This document shows positions 1 through 10,558 of a stretch of DNA of 64,000 nt, in pieces. The position numbers and the translations under genes were made by a program. The DNA is from Paracoccaceae bacterium (GTDB taxonomy: Bacteria; Pseudomonadota; Alphaproteobacteria; Rhodobacterales; Rhodobacteraceae), in the NCBI GenBank assembly GCA_902602765.1, contig CACKSH010000008.1, positions 22,348-86,347 on the forward strand. The letters run 5' to 3'. The notes under the pieces were generated by a model. That model had not been told where the DNA came from. It worked only from the letters and a program-made list of their open reading frames with translations, and did no database searches. Every line of letters begins with the position of its first letter. Position 1 is the first letter of the stretch.

Positions 1-1
1 C

Positions 2-112
2 AAAATGAGTTTGAAAGATGCTTCTGAATTAGTTGCTGCCGCTCATGGCTTGAGTAAGCGGTATGTCTACAGTCTAGCATTGTCTATTCGTGATGATTCT
101 GAAGAGAAATAA
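2..112 (+). CDS. rsmI: RsmI, 16S rRNA 2'-O-methyltransferase (3' end only)
   Basis: Only the last 36 codons and the TAA stop are in the window; the gene begins upstream. The visible tail contains SLKDASELVAAAHGLSKR, which matches the conserved C-terminal helical domain of RsmI, the enzyme that methylates the ribose of C1402 in 16S rRNA. The next gene is gshB. In many alphaproteobacteria rsmI is followed by yraN and then gshB, but the 95-base gap here has no room for yraN. The identification rests on a short C-terminus plus gene order. Confidence 0.75.
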   Translation, partial: KMSLKDASELVAAAHGLSKRYVYSLALSIRDDSEEK

Positions 113-207
113 TTGCTAAATTTTGCCCCTAATTCTTAAAATATATTGAAACCTTTCCCGAGTTTGTTCTAAAGATGGAGCGCTGTAGATCAAATGGAGT
201 GCAAGTA

Positions 208-1155
208 ATGAAAGTAGCTTTTCAGATGGATCCAATTACAAAGGTGGACACGAAAGCTGATAGCACTTTCAGGATAGCTGAAGAGGCACAGCTCAGAGGT
301 CATCTATTATTTTACTATGAGCCAGACAAGCTAACCTCGGAAAATGGCAAAGCGATTGCAGCAGGGCATTTTTTTAAAATTATTGGTCAAGGTAATAAGA
401 GTGTAGAGCTCGGGCAAGAAGAAGTCGTTGAGCTTAACGAGTTTGATGTTGTTTGGCTAAGGCAGGACCCTCCCTTTGATATGCATTACATTACAACAAC
501 TTTCATCCTAAATGCGGTAACGGCACAAACTCTTGTAGTCAATAATCCTTTTTGGGTTAGGAATTTTCCTGAGAAATTACTTGTTCTAAATTTCCCTGAG
601 TTGATACCACCCACAACAATTACCAAGGATATTAATGTTTTAAAGGCTTTTAAGGAGAAGCATGGCGATATAATATTGAAACCATTGTATGGAAATGGTG
701 GCTCCGGAGTTTTACGTCTAAATCTTAACGACCAAAACTTGGAGTCTATTGTTGAGATGTATTCGAACTTCTCTAGAGAACCATTGGTGGCGCAGAAGTT
801 CTTACCACAGGTAAACAAAGGGGATAAGAGAATTATTCTTGTCAATGGGGATCCAGTGGGTGCAATAAACCGAGTGCCGATTTCTGGTGAGATAAGATCA
901 AATATGCATGTCGGTGGGACTGCAAATCAAGCAAGCTTAACAAAGCGTGATCTCGACATTTGTGAAACAATTGGGCCCATTTTAAGAGAAAAAGGACAAA
1001 TTTTTGTAGGTATTGACGTTATTGGTGAATTTCTGACGGAAATCAATGTTACGTCGCCCACGGGTCTTCAAGAATTAGAGCGTTTTGACGATATAAATGC
1101 TGCTGGTAGGATCTGGGACTCCATTGACCAAAAGCTCAGTCTTTTCAAAAATTAA
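208..1155 (+). CDS. gshB: Glutathione synthase
   Basis: This cytosolic enzyme joins gamma-glutamylcysteine and glycine using ATP, the second step of glutathione synthesis. The 315-residue protein has the usual family length. It starts MKVAFQMDPI as GshB proteins do, and shows LRQDPPFD near residue 90, the ATP-grasp nucleotide segment KPLYGNGGSGV near 160 and the metal-site segment EINVTSPTG near 280. The frame opens upstream at 175, but I chose the ATG at 208 because a GGAG sits just before it and homologous N-termini begin there. Confidence 0.95.
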   Translation: MKVAFQMDPITKVDTKADSTFRIAEEAQLRGHLLFYYEPDKLTSENGKAIAAGHFFKIIGQGNKSVELGQEEVVELNEFDVVWLRQDPPFDMHYITTTFILNAVTAQTLVVNNPFWVRNFPEKLLVLNFPELIPPTTITKDINVLKAFKEKHGDIILKPLYGNGGSGVLRLNLNDQNLESIVEMYSNFSREPLVAQKFLPQVNKGDKRIILVNGDPVGAINRVPISGEIRSNMHVGGTANQASLTKRDLDICETIGPILREKGQIFVGIDVIGEFLTEINVTSPTGLQELERFDDINAAGRIWDSIDQKLSLFKN

Positions 1156-1351
1156 AAATTATATCGGTTAAACGCAGCCGGTAAGCATCTGTATATCAAA
1201 ATAGAGAACTATAAGACACTTTTTCAGGTCATATCTGATAAATCTTTTTAAATGTAGGGGAAAAAAATTAGTCGTAAATGATCCAGAATAACTAATGCCA
1301 CGTAAATATATCGATAATTATAAAATAATAATTGATTTGTTGGAGAACATT

Positions 1352-2227
1352 ATGGCTTTAGATATCGGTGGGGACCGAGCTTTATCAAGGAAAGCGATGA
1401 AGGCTGAGTTATTAGACGCTGAAACCGAACTACAGTTAGCTTATGCTTGGAAGAATAATCGAGACGAAAAAGCGTTGCATCGTTTGATAAGCGCATATAT
1501 GCGATTAGCAATTTCGATGGCCTCAAAATTTAAAAGGTACGGCGCACCAATGTCAGATTTAATTCAGGAAGCTGGGTTGGGTTTAATGAAGGCTGCCGAT
1601 AAATTTGATCCTGATCGTGGTGTACGATTTTCGACATATGCAGTGTGGTGGATAAAAGCTGGCATCCAAGATTATGTTATGCGTAACTGGTCGTTAGTCA
1701 GAACTGGTTCTACGAGTAGTCAGAAGTCTTTATTTTTTAATATGAGAAGGGTTCAAGCGCAAATCGAACGTGAGGCTATGCAAGATGGTGGTCCGTTGGA
1801 CAGGAGCCAATTGCATGAAATGATAGCTACAGAGATAGGCGTACCCGTAGGTGATGTGGAAATGATGGATGGTCGGCTATCGGGTACTGATTATTCCCTC
1901 AATGCTACGCAAGCATCCGATGAGGATGGGCGTGAATGGATTGATGTAATAGAGGATGAAGCTTCCGTTGATTCTCAGACCGTGGAAGAAGCTCACGATC
2001 AGGAGAACCTTCGTAATTGGCTGCTTGGTGCCATGGATGGATTATCTGATCGAGAAAAATTTATTGTTAAAGAACGACAAGTAATTGATGAGCCTCGAAC
2101 GCTGGAAAGTTTAGGTCAGGAGCTAGGTCTTTCCAAAGAACGCGTTCGCCAAATAGAAGCCGCTGCTTTTACCAAAATGCGTCGATTTTTGGATAAAAAT
2201 GCGCGTGAAGTTCACAATTTTCTTTGA
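1352..2227 (+). CDS. rpoH: Heat-shock RNA polymerase sigma factor RpoH (RpoH2 type)
   Basis: This alternative sigma-32 family factor directs RNA polymerase to heat-shock and oxidative-stress promoters. The 291-residue protein has region 2 (IQEAGLGLMKAADKFDP and the FSTYAVWWIKAGIQDYV helix), the RpoH-specific box SQKSLFFNMRR near residue 130, and a region 4 helix-turn-helix (TLESLGQELGLSKERVRQ) near the C-terminus. The box variant and the N-terminus MALDIGGDRALSRKAMKAE fit the RpoH2 paralogue of Rhodobacterales. The frame opens at 1295, but the ATG at 1352 has a GGAG seven bases upstream and matches family starts. A good RpoH-type promoter is present before the hsp20 gene in this window. Confidence 0.94.
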   Translation: MALDIGGDRALSRKAMKAELLDAETELQLAYAWKNNRDEKALHRLISAYMRLAISMASKFKRYGAPMSDLIQEAGLGLMKAADKFDPDRGVRFSTYAVWWIKAGIQDYVMRNWSLVRTGSTSSQKSLFFNMRRVQAQIEREAMQDGGPLDRSQLHEMIATEIGVPVGDVEMMDGRLSGTDYSLNATQASDEDGREWIDVIEDEASVDSQTVEEAHDQENLRNWLLGAMDGLSDREKFIVKERQVIDEPRTLESLGQELGLSKERVRQIEAAAFTKMRRFLDKNAREVHNFL

Positions 2228-2386
2228 ATGCAGAAATATGTGAATCGGTAGGCAGATCGTCCAATAGTATATATTTCACACGTGTGAGCCCTTTTTGTTA
2301 CTTTATATGTTTAGCTCGATTTGCTTTGTTTAAATTATCTTGGCCAACGCTATAAATACCAGTGGATTTTGGTTTTAAGGCAGAGC

Positions 2387-2464
2387 ATGACTGATACCTT
2401 GCTACTTTCCGGGCTTATTATTATATCTTTCTTAAATTTCGTCTGCAAAACTGTTTTAGTTTGA
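2387..2464 (+). CDS. Possible 25-residue hydrophobic peptide
   Basis: An ATG with an AAGG eight bases upstream opens a 25-codon frame that is almost entirely hydrophobic (core LLLSGLIIISFLNFV) and stops 11 bases before the coaBC start. It could be a translated leader or a small membrane peptide, but such a short frame also arises by chance in AT-rich DNA. I do not recognise it. Confidence 0.2.
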   Translation: MTDTLLLSGLIIISFLNFVCKTVLV

Positions 2465-2475
2465 CTGAGGATAAT

Positions 2476-3672
2476 ATGTTAGAAGGAAAAACGGTTCTAC
2501 TGGTAATCACTGGAGGAATTGCTGCTTACAAATCTATTGAGTTGATACGATTGTTGCAAACAAACAACGCCATAGTCGTTCCTGTAATGACCAAATCTGC
2601 TCTACAGTTTATAAAACCACTATCGGTTGCTGCTATCGCCGGTTCGAAGGTCTATACTGAGTTATTTGATTTAACCGCAGAAGCAGAGATGGGGCATATA
2701 GAACTTTCTAGATCTGCAGACATAATTTTAGTTGCTCCCGCGTCAGCTAGTTTTTTGTCAAAGATGGCACAAGGAGGTTGCGATGATCTTGCATCTACGC
2801 TCTTACTGGCCACGGATAAACCAGTATTTGTGGCGCCATCCATGAATGTGCGTATGTGGCACCATCCAGCAACCCAGAGAAATCTTAATGCCATAAATGA
2901 TGATGGTATTATTACAATTGGGCCCAATGAAGGTGGTATGGCTTGTGGAGAATTTGGACTGGGTAGAATGTCTGAACCAAGCGAGATCGTAGCATTTCTG
3001 AATAGTTATTTTAAGCAAGGACCACTGTTAGGTAAGCGCATTATTGTTACCTCAGGTACGACACATGAGATGATTGATCCTGTTAGATACATTGCAAATA
3101 GGTCCTCCGGTGAGCAAGGTTCGGCGATAGCTAGCGCCTTGGCAGATTTGGGTGCTAATGTAATTTTTATTACTGGCCCGAGTACGGCGCCAATTCCGGC
3201 TAATGTAGAGTTAACTAAGGTTCGGTCTGGGCGAGAGATGCATAAAGCTGTGCTGGCTCAATTACCTGCTGATGTTGCAATCTTTGTTGCAGCAGTCAGT
3301 GATTGGTGCATTGATCATGTATCAGAGCAAAAAATCAAAAAAAATAGCAATGGACCTCCTGTTTTGAAATTTAATGAAAATCCAGATATTTTACGTGACG
3401 TTGGTAATTTGAAAGACGATAGGCCTTCTTTGGTGATTGGATTTGCCGCCGAAACTGAAGATTTATATAAAAATGCCGAGACTAAATTTAAGAAAAAAGG
3501 TTGTGACTGGATCATTGCAAACGATGTATCGGCGACCACAGGATACATGGGTGGGGATGAAAATAAAATTTGTCTTATTTCTGCTAAGCAGACAGAAGAT
3601 TGGCCTTTGATGTCAAAAAAGTCAGTTGCTAAAAAATTAGCAGCAAAAATATGTACCGCCTTGGAAGTTTGA
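2476..3672 (+). CDS. coaBC: CoaBC: phosphopantothenoylcysteine decarboxylase / phosphopantothenate-cysteine ligase
   Basis: This bifunctional enzyme makes two consecutive steps of coenzyme A synthesis: ligation of cysteine to 4'-phosphopantothenate, and FMN-dependent decarboxylation to 4'-phosphopantetheine. The N-terminal half is the flavoprotein CoaC, with VITGGIAAYKS at the start and the active-site segment APSMNVRMWHHP near residue 120. The C-terminal half is CoaB, starting near residue 185 with TSGTTHEMIDPVRYI. Total length of 398 residues is typical. A TTG at 2461 is also in frame, but I chose the ATG at 2476, preceded by GAGGAT. The stop overlaps the dut start by one base (TGATG). Confidence 0.93.
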   Translation: MLEGKTVLLVITGGIAAYKSIELIRLLQTNNAIVVPVMTKSALQFIKPLSVAAIAGSKVYTELFDLTAEAEMGHIELSRSADIILVAPASASFLSKMAQGGCDDLASTLLLATDKPVFVAPSMNVRMWHHPATQRNLNAINDDGIITIGPNEGGMACGEFGLGRMSEPSEIVAFLNSYFKQGPLLGKRIIVTSGTTHEMIDPVRYIANRSSGEQGSAIASALADLGANVIFITGPSTAPIPANVELTKVRSGREMHKAVLAQLPADVAIFVAAVSDWCIDHVSEQKIKKNSNGPPVLKFNENPDILRDVGNLKDDRPSLVIGFAAETEDLYKNAETKFKKKGCDWIIANDVSATTGYMGGDENKICLISAKQTEDWPLMSKKSVAKKLAAKICTALEV

Positions 3673-4139
3673 TGTATTTGACCCTGAAATTAAGGCATGC
3701 ACCAGATGCGGATACAGAAATACCAACACCAAAATATGAAACTGAAGGGTCATCAGGAGCGGATCTAAGAGCAAACTTTCCAAGTAATATACGAAATTCA
3801 GGCAAGCTATTAATGCCCAAGAGTAGATTGTTGATTCCCACCGGGTTAATGATGGAAATACCACCAGGCCATGAGGTGCAGATCAGACCTAGATCGGGGT
3901 TAGCAATCAAGAATGGTGTAACGGTTTTAAACAGTCCAGGGACTATTGATTGCGATTACAGAGGAGAAATCTCTGTCATACTGTTTAACTCCGGGGATGA
4001 TGAATTCAAAATTTATCATGGTGACCGTATTGCGCAGCTAGTTGTAGCAAATGTAGTCCAGGTGAAATTTGAAGTTTCTACTGAGCTATCCAAAACAGCG
4101 CGTGGATCGACCGGTTTTGGGTCTACTGGGATAGATTAA
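3672..4139 (+). CDS. dut: dUTP pyrophosphatase (dUTPase)
   Basis: The enzyme hydrolyses dUTP to dUMP and pyrophosphate, which keeps uracil out of DNA and supplies the precursor of dTMP. All five trimeric dUTPase motifs are visible in 155 residues: SSGADLRAN, RPRSGLAIKNG, the GTIDCDYRGEI segment with the catalytic Asp, GDRIAQLV, and the glycine-rich RGSTGFGSTG tail. The ATG overlaps the coaBC stop, and its own stop overlaps the next start, so the three genes are probably translationally coupled. coaBC-dut is a common bacterial pairing. Confidence 0.95.
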   Translation: MYLTLKLRHAPDADTEIPTPKYETEGSSGADLRANFPSNIRNSGKLLMPKSRLLIPTGLMMEIPPGHEVQIRPRSGLAIKNGVTVLNSPGTIDCDYRGEISVILFNSGDDEFKIYHGDRIAQLVVANVVQVKFEVSTELSKTARGSTGFGSTGID

Positions 4140-5194
4140 TGATATCTATTATTTTAGGATTCGTTGTCTTTTGGGTTTTGGCTCGCAAATTAAATTTGTC
4201 TAAATCAATTGTTCCTGCAGCTGCAATTGCTCTATCGGTTTTTATTTCATGCGTTCATTTAACATTGCCGCCCGAAAATAATCTTCGTGTTGTATTAGGT
4301 GGCAGTTTAGAACCTTGGGTGCTTTTAGTAAGTATATTTTTGGTAGTATATTTTTATCGAGAGATTCTGAGGCGTATAAGATCTATATCTACAAAAAACA
4401 CTGAAGAAAATTTGCCAATGAACACTTCTGAAGTAACTTTTTCGGATATTGAATTGGACCGATACTCGCGGCATGTGATAATGCGTGAAATAGGCGGGTC
4501 GGGCCAAAAGAAGCTTAAATCAACTTCGATACTAGTAGTAGGTGCTGGTGGTTTAGGTTCTCCAGTACTGCAGTACCTTTCTGCAGCTGGCATCGGTAAA
4601 ATTGGGATTATTGATGATGATGTAGTCGATCAATCGAACCTCCAGCGTCAAATAATTCATAATGACAACTCAATAGGTGTTCCTAAGGTATTTTCTGCGC
4701 AAAAAGCAATTAAAGAGCAGAACCCGCATGTTGTGGTTAAACCTTACAACCGACGCTTAAATAAAGATATAGCTAATGAGCTTCTGTCTGAGTACGATAT
4801 TATTATTGAGGGTAGCGATAATTTCGAGACTCGATATTTGGTGAATGAAGTTGCACAATCTCTTTCCAAAGTAGTTATTTCTGGTGCCCTTAGTCAGTGG
4901 GAAGGACAGATTATGGTGTTTGATCATGCTTTAAACTCCCCATGTTATGAGTGTGTTTTTCCTGAAAAACCAGCAGACGATTTCGCTCCTACTTGTGCTG
5001 AGGCAGGAGTTTTTTCGGCATTGCCAGGCGTAGTTGGTACTTTGATGGCTGCAGAGGCAATTAAAAGCATTCTGGATATAGGAAATGGGCTAAGAGGTGT
5101 CATGCTGATTTATGACGCCATACAATCTGAAACAAGAATAATAAAGCTTAACAAAGCTACTAATTGCAGGATATGTGCTGATGGGAAAAACTGA
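4139..5194 (+). CDS. moeB: MoeB/ThiF/HesA-family adenylyltransferase with an N-terminal membrane region
   Basis: This is an E1-like enzyme that adenylates the C-terminal glycine of a small sulfur-carrier protein (MoaD or ThiS type) for molybdopterin or thiamine synthesis. The catalytic domain starts near residue 100 (DRYSRHVIMREIG), has the nucleotide loop VVGAGGLGSPVLQYL, and carries the zinc pairs CYEC and CRIC. The first 80 residues are unusual for MoeB: up to three hydrophobic stretches (about 1-15, 24-41 and 60-73) and then a basic REILRRIR turn, so the enzyme may be membrane-anchored. MoeB and HesA/ThiF roles cannot be separated here, but the molybdenum formate dehydrogenase in this window creates a need for molybdopterin. 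Confidence 0.82.
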   Translation: MISIILGFVVFWVLARKLNLSKSIVPAAAIALSVFISCVHLTLPPENNLRVVLGGSLEPWVLLVSIFLVVYFYREILRRIRSISTKNTEENLPMNTSEVTFSDIELDRYSRHVIMREIGGSGQKKLKSTSILVVGAGGLGSPVLQYLSAAGIGKIGIIDDDVVDQSNLQRQIIHNDNSIGVPKVFSAQKAIKEQNPHVVVKPYNRRLNKDIANELLSEYDIIIEGSDNFETRYLVNEVAQSLSKVVISGALSQWEGQIMVFDHALNSPCYECVFPEKPADDFAPTCAEAGVFSALPGVVGTLMAAEAIKSILDIGNGLRGVMLIYDAIQSETRIIKLNKATNCRICADGKN

Positions 5195-7211
5195 TAAAAC
5201 ACCAAATCCATTATTAGGAAATTGGGAAACTCCACATAAAATTGCTCCTTTTGATATCATTAATGATGAACACTTCGAGTCTGCATTGGCGATTGCCTGT
5301 TCCGAAGCCTTAATAGAGATTGATGAAATAATCTTAAATAATGATGAGCCAACTTTTGAAAATACAATTGAAGCTCTGCTCAAAAAAGGCCGATTACTGG
5401 ATCAGGTAGTTTCCACTTTTTATACTGTAACAGGTGCTCACACCAACGAGAAAAGGGACCAACTACTTTTAGTTTTTTCAGCTAAGCTCAGTGATTATAA
5501 TAACAAAATTTATTCAAATAGTGAGCTATTTAAAAGAATTGCCCGAGTTGTAGATACAAAAAAATTACAAAGCTTAAACAAAGAGCAAGTGAGAGTTTTA
5601 ATGTTGATTCACAGAAACTTTGTGCGTTCAGGTGCTGCTTTGACGGGAAAAAATAAGGCACGATTCCAAAGCATCAGTAAAAAACTCGCCGAAATAGGTA
5701 CTGAGTTTTCTCAAAATCTTTTGAATGATGAGCGTGATTGGATTTTAAAATTAGAGAGCGAGACTCTTGAATTGCTCCCATCATTTTTAGTTCAGGCCTT
5801 GAAACAGGCTGGTAAAGACCGAGGTATAAATCAGGCGGTTTTAACTCTTTCCCGCTCACTAATTACTCCTTTCTTGCAATTTTGTCCTGATCGTGAGCTC
5901 AGGGAGCTTGCATATGTTGCCTGGACAAAACGCGGCGCAAGTGTAGGTGATCGCAACAATGTAAGGCTTGCTCATAAGACACTTAAGTTACGAGCAGAAA
6001 TGGCAAAAATTCTGGGATTTGAGTCCTATTCACATTATAAATTAGAAACTGAGATGGCGTCTTCTCCTGAAGCTGTAGATAAATTACTAACAACAGTATG
6101 GGCTCCCGCTCGAGAGGCAGCAATCAAGGATGAGACCATTTTATCATCCATGCTGCTTGAGGATGGTATCAATGACACTTTGAAAGCTTGGGATTGGCGT
6201 TTTTATGCAGAGCGTCGGCGCTTATTAGAATACGATTTAAATGAAAAAAATATAAAGCCTTTCTTTCAATTGGATAACCTGATTAATGCAATCTTTAAAT
6301 GTGCATATAAATTGTTTGAGCTTGAGTTTTCAGCACTGGATGTACCTTTGTATCACGAAGATTGTCGTGCTTGGACAGTATCTAGAAAAGGAGTGGATGT
6401 TGCATTATTTATTGGCGATTATTTCGCGCGGCCATCGAAAAGATCAGGTGCATGGTGCAGTGCCATGCGAGCGCAAGCAAAGTTTCCTAATAAACAAATA
6501 CCAATTGTAATAAACGTCTGTAATTTTTCCAAGCTTGAAAATACGGTACTTTCGTTTGACGATGCGAAAACTCTCTTTCACGAATTTGGGCATGCACTAC
6601 ACCAAATCTTATCAGACGTAACTTACGATATTATTTCTGGGACATCAGTCGCTCGTGATTTTGTTGAATTACCCAGTCAATTGTTTGAGCATTGGTTAGA
6701 AGTTCCTGAAATACTAGAAGAATTTGCAACGCATTGCGATACTGGAGAACCTTTACCGTCAGATATGCTTTCGGCTATTTTGAAGGCATCCACATTTGAT
6801 ATGGGATTTAAGACAACCGAATACCTTGCGTCAGCTTTCGTAGATTTATATTTACATCTGTACGAGCCGCCTGATGATATAATGAAACGGCAAGACCAGA
6901 TACTTCAAAAATTAAAAATACCAGCTGCTATTGGAATGCGGCACGCAGTACCACATTTTGCCCATGTTTTTTCTGGCAGTGGCTATGCCAGCGGATATTA
7001 TAGTTACATGTGGTCTGAGGTAATGGAAGCTGATGCCTTTTCTGCTTTTACTGAAGTAAACGATCCTTTTGACTCAAGGGTCGCAAAATCCCTCGAAAAA
7101 AATATCCTTGCTGCTGGTGGATCTGAAGAGCCAGAAATCCTTTATGCTAATTTTAGAGGGCGATTACCTGACCCTAATGTGATGATTTTAGCTAGGGGAT
7201 TGTACACATAA
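5181..7211 (+). CDS. dcp: M3-family zinc metallopeptidase (peptidyl-dipeptidase Dcp / oligopeptidase A)
   Basis: This cytosolic peptidase degrades short peptides produced by protein turnover. The 676-residue protein has the family length and the zinc motif HEFGHALHQ near residue 466, followed about 25 residues later by the third ligand region (FVELPSQLFEHW). The N-terminus (NPLLGNWETPHKIAPFD) resembles Dcp more than oligopeptidase A, but specificity cannot be fixed from sequence. I chose the ATG at 5181, which overlaps the end of the moeB-like gene by 14 bases. Confidence 0.9.
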   Translation: MGKTDKTPNPLLGNWETPHKIAPFDIINDEHFESALAIACSEALIEIDEIILNNDEPTFENTIEALLKKGRLLDQVVSTFYTVTGAHTNEKRDQLLLVFSAKLSDYNNKIYSNSELFKRIARVVDTKKLQSLNKEQVRVLMLIHRNFVRSGAALTGKNKARFQSISKKLAEIGTEFSQNLLNDERDWILKLESETLELLPSFLVQALKQAGKDRGINQAVLTLSRSLITPFLQFCPDRELRELAYVAWTKRGASVGDRNNVRLAHKTLKLRAEMAKILGFESYSHYKLETEMASSPEAVDKLLTTVWAPAREAAIKDETILSSMLLEDGINDTLKAWDWRFYAERRRLLEYDLNEKNIKPFFQLDNLINAIFKCAYKLFELEFSALDVPLYHEDCRAWTVSRKGVDVALFIGDYFARPSKRSGAWCSAMRAQAKFPNKQIPIVINVCNFSKLENTVLSFDDAKTLFHEFGHALHQILSDVTYDIISGTSVARDFVELPSQLFEHWLEVPEILEEFATHCDTGEPLPSDMLSAILKASTFDMGFKTTEYLASAFVDLYLHLYEPPDDIMKRQDQILQKLKIPAAIGMRHAVPHFAHVFSGSGYASGYYSYMWSEVMEADAFSAFTEVNDPFDSRVAKSLEKNILAAGGSEEPEILYANFRGRLPDPNVMILARGLYT

Positions 7212-7310
7212 ATCAAAAAGATATGTCTACTGTACCGACTTAATTGTAGATTAAAAAAAAGGGTGCATGCTTAGTTTTGTAATCTGCGAGCAGTTTTTTT
7301 TCTTGGTTCT

Positions 7311-7339
7311 CTTGACTCTTTGATGTGGCATACTTATCT
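7311..7339 (+). promoter_or_regulatory. Putative groESL promoter
   Basis: CTTGAC at 7311-7316 and TTATCT at 7334-7339 are 17 bases apart. The -35 agrees with both a housekeeping and an alphaproteobacterial RpoH promoter (CTTG); the -10 is closer to the housekeeping type. The CIRCE element begins nine bases downstream, where it would cover the transcription start. Confidence 0.5.
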
Positions 7340-7347
7340 CAGCATCG

Positions 7348-7374
7348 TTAGCACTCTTGATACCAGAGTGCTAA
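7348..7374 (+). promoter_or_regulatory. CIRCE operator (HrcA-binding site)
   Basis: This is a perfect inverted repeat, TTAGCACTC and GAGTGCTAA separated by nine bases, identical to the consensus operator of the HrcA heat-shock repressor. It lies 46 bases upstream of groES and implies that HrcA, whose gene is not in the window, represses groESL. Confidence 0.96.
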
Positions 7375-7419
7375 ATGCTTTTATAAGCAAGACCGAAACT
7401 TAATGAAGGAGCCTCAAAA

Positions 7420-7707
7420 ATGGCATTAAAACCGCTTCACGATCGCGTTTTAGTTCGTCGCGTGGAAAGTGATGAGAAAACTGCTGGTGGGTTGATCATC
7501 CCAGACAGCGCAAAAGAAAAACCCGCCGAAGGGCTTATTGTTGCCGCTGGCGAGGGCGCTCGAAAAGATAACGGCGAACTTATTGCAATGGCCGTAAAGG
7601 AGGGTGACAAGATCCTGTTTGGCAAATGGTCAGGTACGGAAGTGACGATTGATGGTGAAGAACTGTTGATCATGAAGGAAAGCGATATTTTAGGCATTTT
7701 GTCTTAA
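7420..7707 (+). CDS. groES: Co-chaperonin GroES
   Basis: This is the 10-kDa heptameric lid of the GroEL folding chamber. The 95-residue protein is full length, with the N-terminal [11 protein letters not shown], the mobile-loop segment [20 protein letters not shown] and the C-terminal [13 protein letters not shown] lies nine bases before the ATG. It forms an operon with groEL 42 bases downstream, under the CIRCE operator. Confidence 0.98.
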   Translation: MALKPLHDRVLVRRVESDEKTAGGLIIPDSAKEKPAEGLIVAAGEGARKDNGELIAMAVKEGDKILFGKWSGTEVTIDGEELLIMKESDILGILS

Positions 7708-7734
7708 TTCGCCATATCAATTAATTTTAGATAG

Positions 7735-9411
<1,677 letters not shown>

Positions 9412-9444
9412 CGCCAAAAGCTTTCTGCAAAGTTTTACAATAAC

Positions 9445-9473
9445 AAGGCTCACGCTGATAAAGCGTGAGCTTT
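9445..9473. terminator. Bidirectional terminator between groEL and purK
   Basis: A nine-base-pair stem, GCTCACGCT pairing with AGCGTGAGC around the loop GATAA, is flanked by AAG on one side and TTTCTT on the other, so it can stop transcription from both convergent genes. Confidence 0.85.
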
Positions 9474-9475
9474 CT

Positions 9476-10558
9476 TCATTTTTGTTTGACCAGATTAAAG
9501 TGGCCCATTTTGCGGCCTGGTTGTACGTCAGTTTTACCATAAAGATGAAGGCTAATATTTCCATCCATCGCTAACGCTGGTGCGCGCTTAATCTCATCGC
9601 CTATTAAATTTTCCATTACAACGTTAGTATTACGTTTTCCATCACCAAGTGGCCAGTTGGTAATAGCTCTTATGTGTTGTTCAAACTGATCAATTGTGCA
9701 GCCATTTTGAGTCCAGTGACCAGAATTATGAACACGAGGTGCAATTTCGTTAACAATTAGTCCAGATTTTGTGTAGAAAAGTTCGACTCCCAATACCCCG
9801 ACATAATTGAGGCTTTCAAGTATCTTACCAGCTATTAGTACAGCATCAACTGTTTGCTGGCTGTTTAATTGTGATGGTACTGTAGTACTATGCAGGATAC
9901 CGTTTATGTGCACATTTTGTCCTGGATCATAACATGCCACTTGTCCGGATAAATTACGCGCTGCAATCACTGAAAGCTCAAATTCAAAATCAACAAAGCC
10001 CTCATATATTAATAAATCATTTTCAAATTTTTTGTATTCTTTTTCAATATTACTGGAGTCCGATAATCTTATCTGGCCCTTGCCATCATATCCAAGGCGA
10101 GTAGTTTTTAGTACAGCTGGGAAGCCAATTGATTTGGAGGCTGCGTAAAGAGAGTTTAAATCCTCTACTGCTTGATAAGGAGCCGTCCTTAAGCCTAAAT
10201 TAGACAGGAAGTTTTTCTCAATAATTCTATCTTGAGATACTCGAAGTGCTTCTCTCCCAGGTCTGATCGGCACAATTTCTTCCAAAATATCGAGAGTAGT
10301 TGTAGGAATATTTTCGAATTCATAAGTTATCACATCAACATTTTTTGCAAACTCTACTAAGGCCTGCTCATTCTTAAATGAAGCTATCGATGTTTTGCTT
10401 GCAACATGTGAAGCTGGTGAGTTTTCAGAGGGGTCAAATATATGCGACTTAAAACCTAATCTAGCTGCTGCGACAGCAAGCATTCTACCTAACTGTCCGC
10501 CGCCTAAAATACCTATTCTAGATCCAGGTTCTAACATTTTGTCAATTTTGTGGTTCAT
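9476..10558 (-). CDS. purK: PurK, N5-carboxyaminoimidazole ribonucleotide synthase
   Basis: PurK is an ATP-grasp enzyme that converts AIR, ATP and bicarbonate into N5-CAIR in purine synthesis; PurE then isomerises the product. The 360-residue protein shows GILGGGQLGRMLAVAAARLGF-like N-terminal residues, LKTTRLGYDGKGQ near residue 145 and the C-terminal segment NEIAPRVHNSGHWT with substrate-binding residues. The start overlaps the end of purE by 17 bases. A second Met seven codons in, just after the purE stop, is an alternative start. Confidence 0.95.
   Translation of the reverse strand: MNHKIDKMLEPGSRIGILGGGQLGRMLAVAAARLGFKSHIFDPSENSPASHVASKTSIASFKNEQALVEFAKNVDVITYEFENIPTTTLDILEEIVPIRPGREALRVSQDRIIEKNFLSNLGLRTAPYQAVEDLNSLYAASKSIGFPAVLKTTRLGYDGKGQIRLSDSSNIEKEYKKFENDLLIYEGFVDFEFELSVIAARNLSGQVACYDPGQNVHINGILHSTTVPSQLNSQQTVDAVLIAGKILESLNYVGVLGVELFYTKSGLIVNEIAPRVHNSGHWTQNGCTIDQFEQHIRAITNWPLGDGKRNTNVVMENLIGDEIKRAPALAMDGNISLHLYGKTDVQPGRKMGHFNLVKQK

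Noticed and set aside
2274..2290. TCACACGTGTGA palindrome followed by T-run after rpoH as terminator
   Set aside because: The palindrome has no loop and would not form a stable terminator hairpin.
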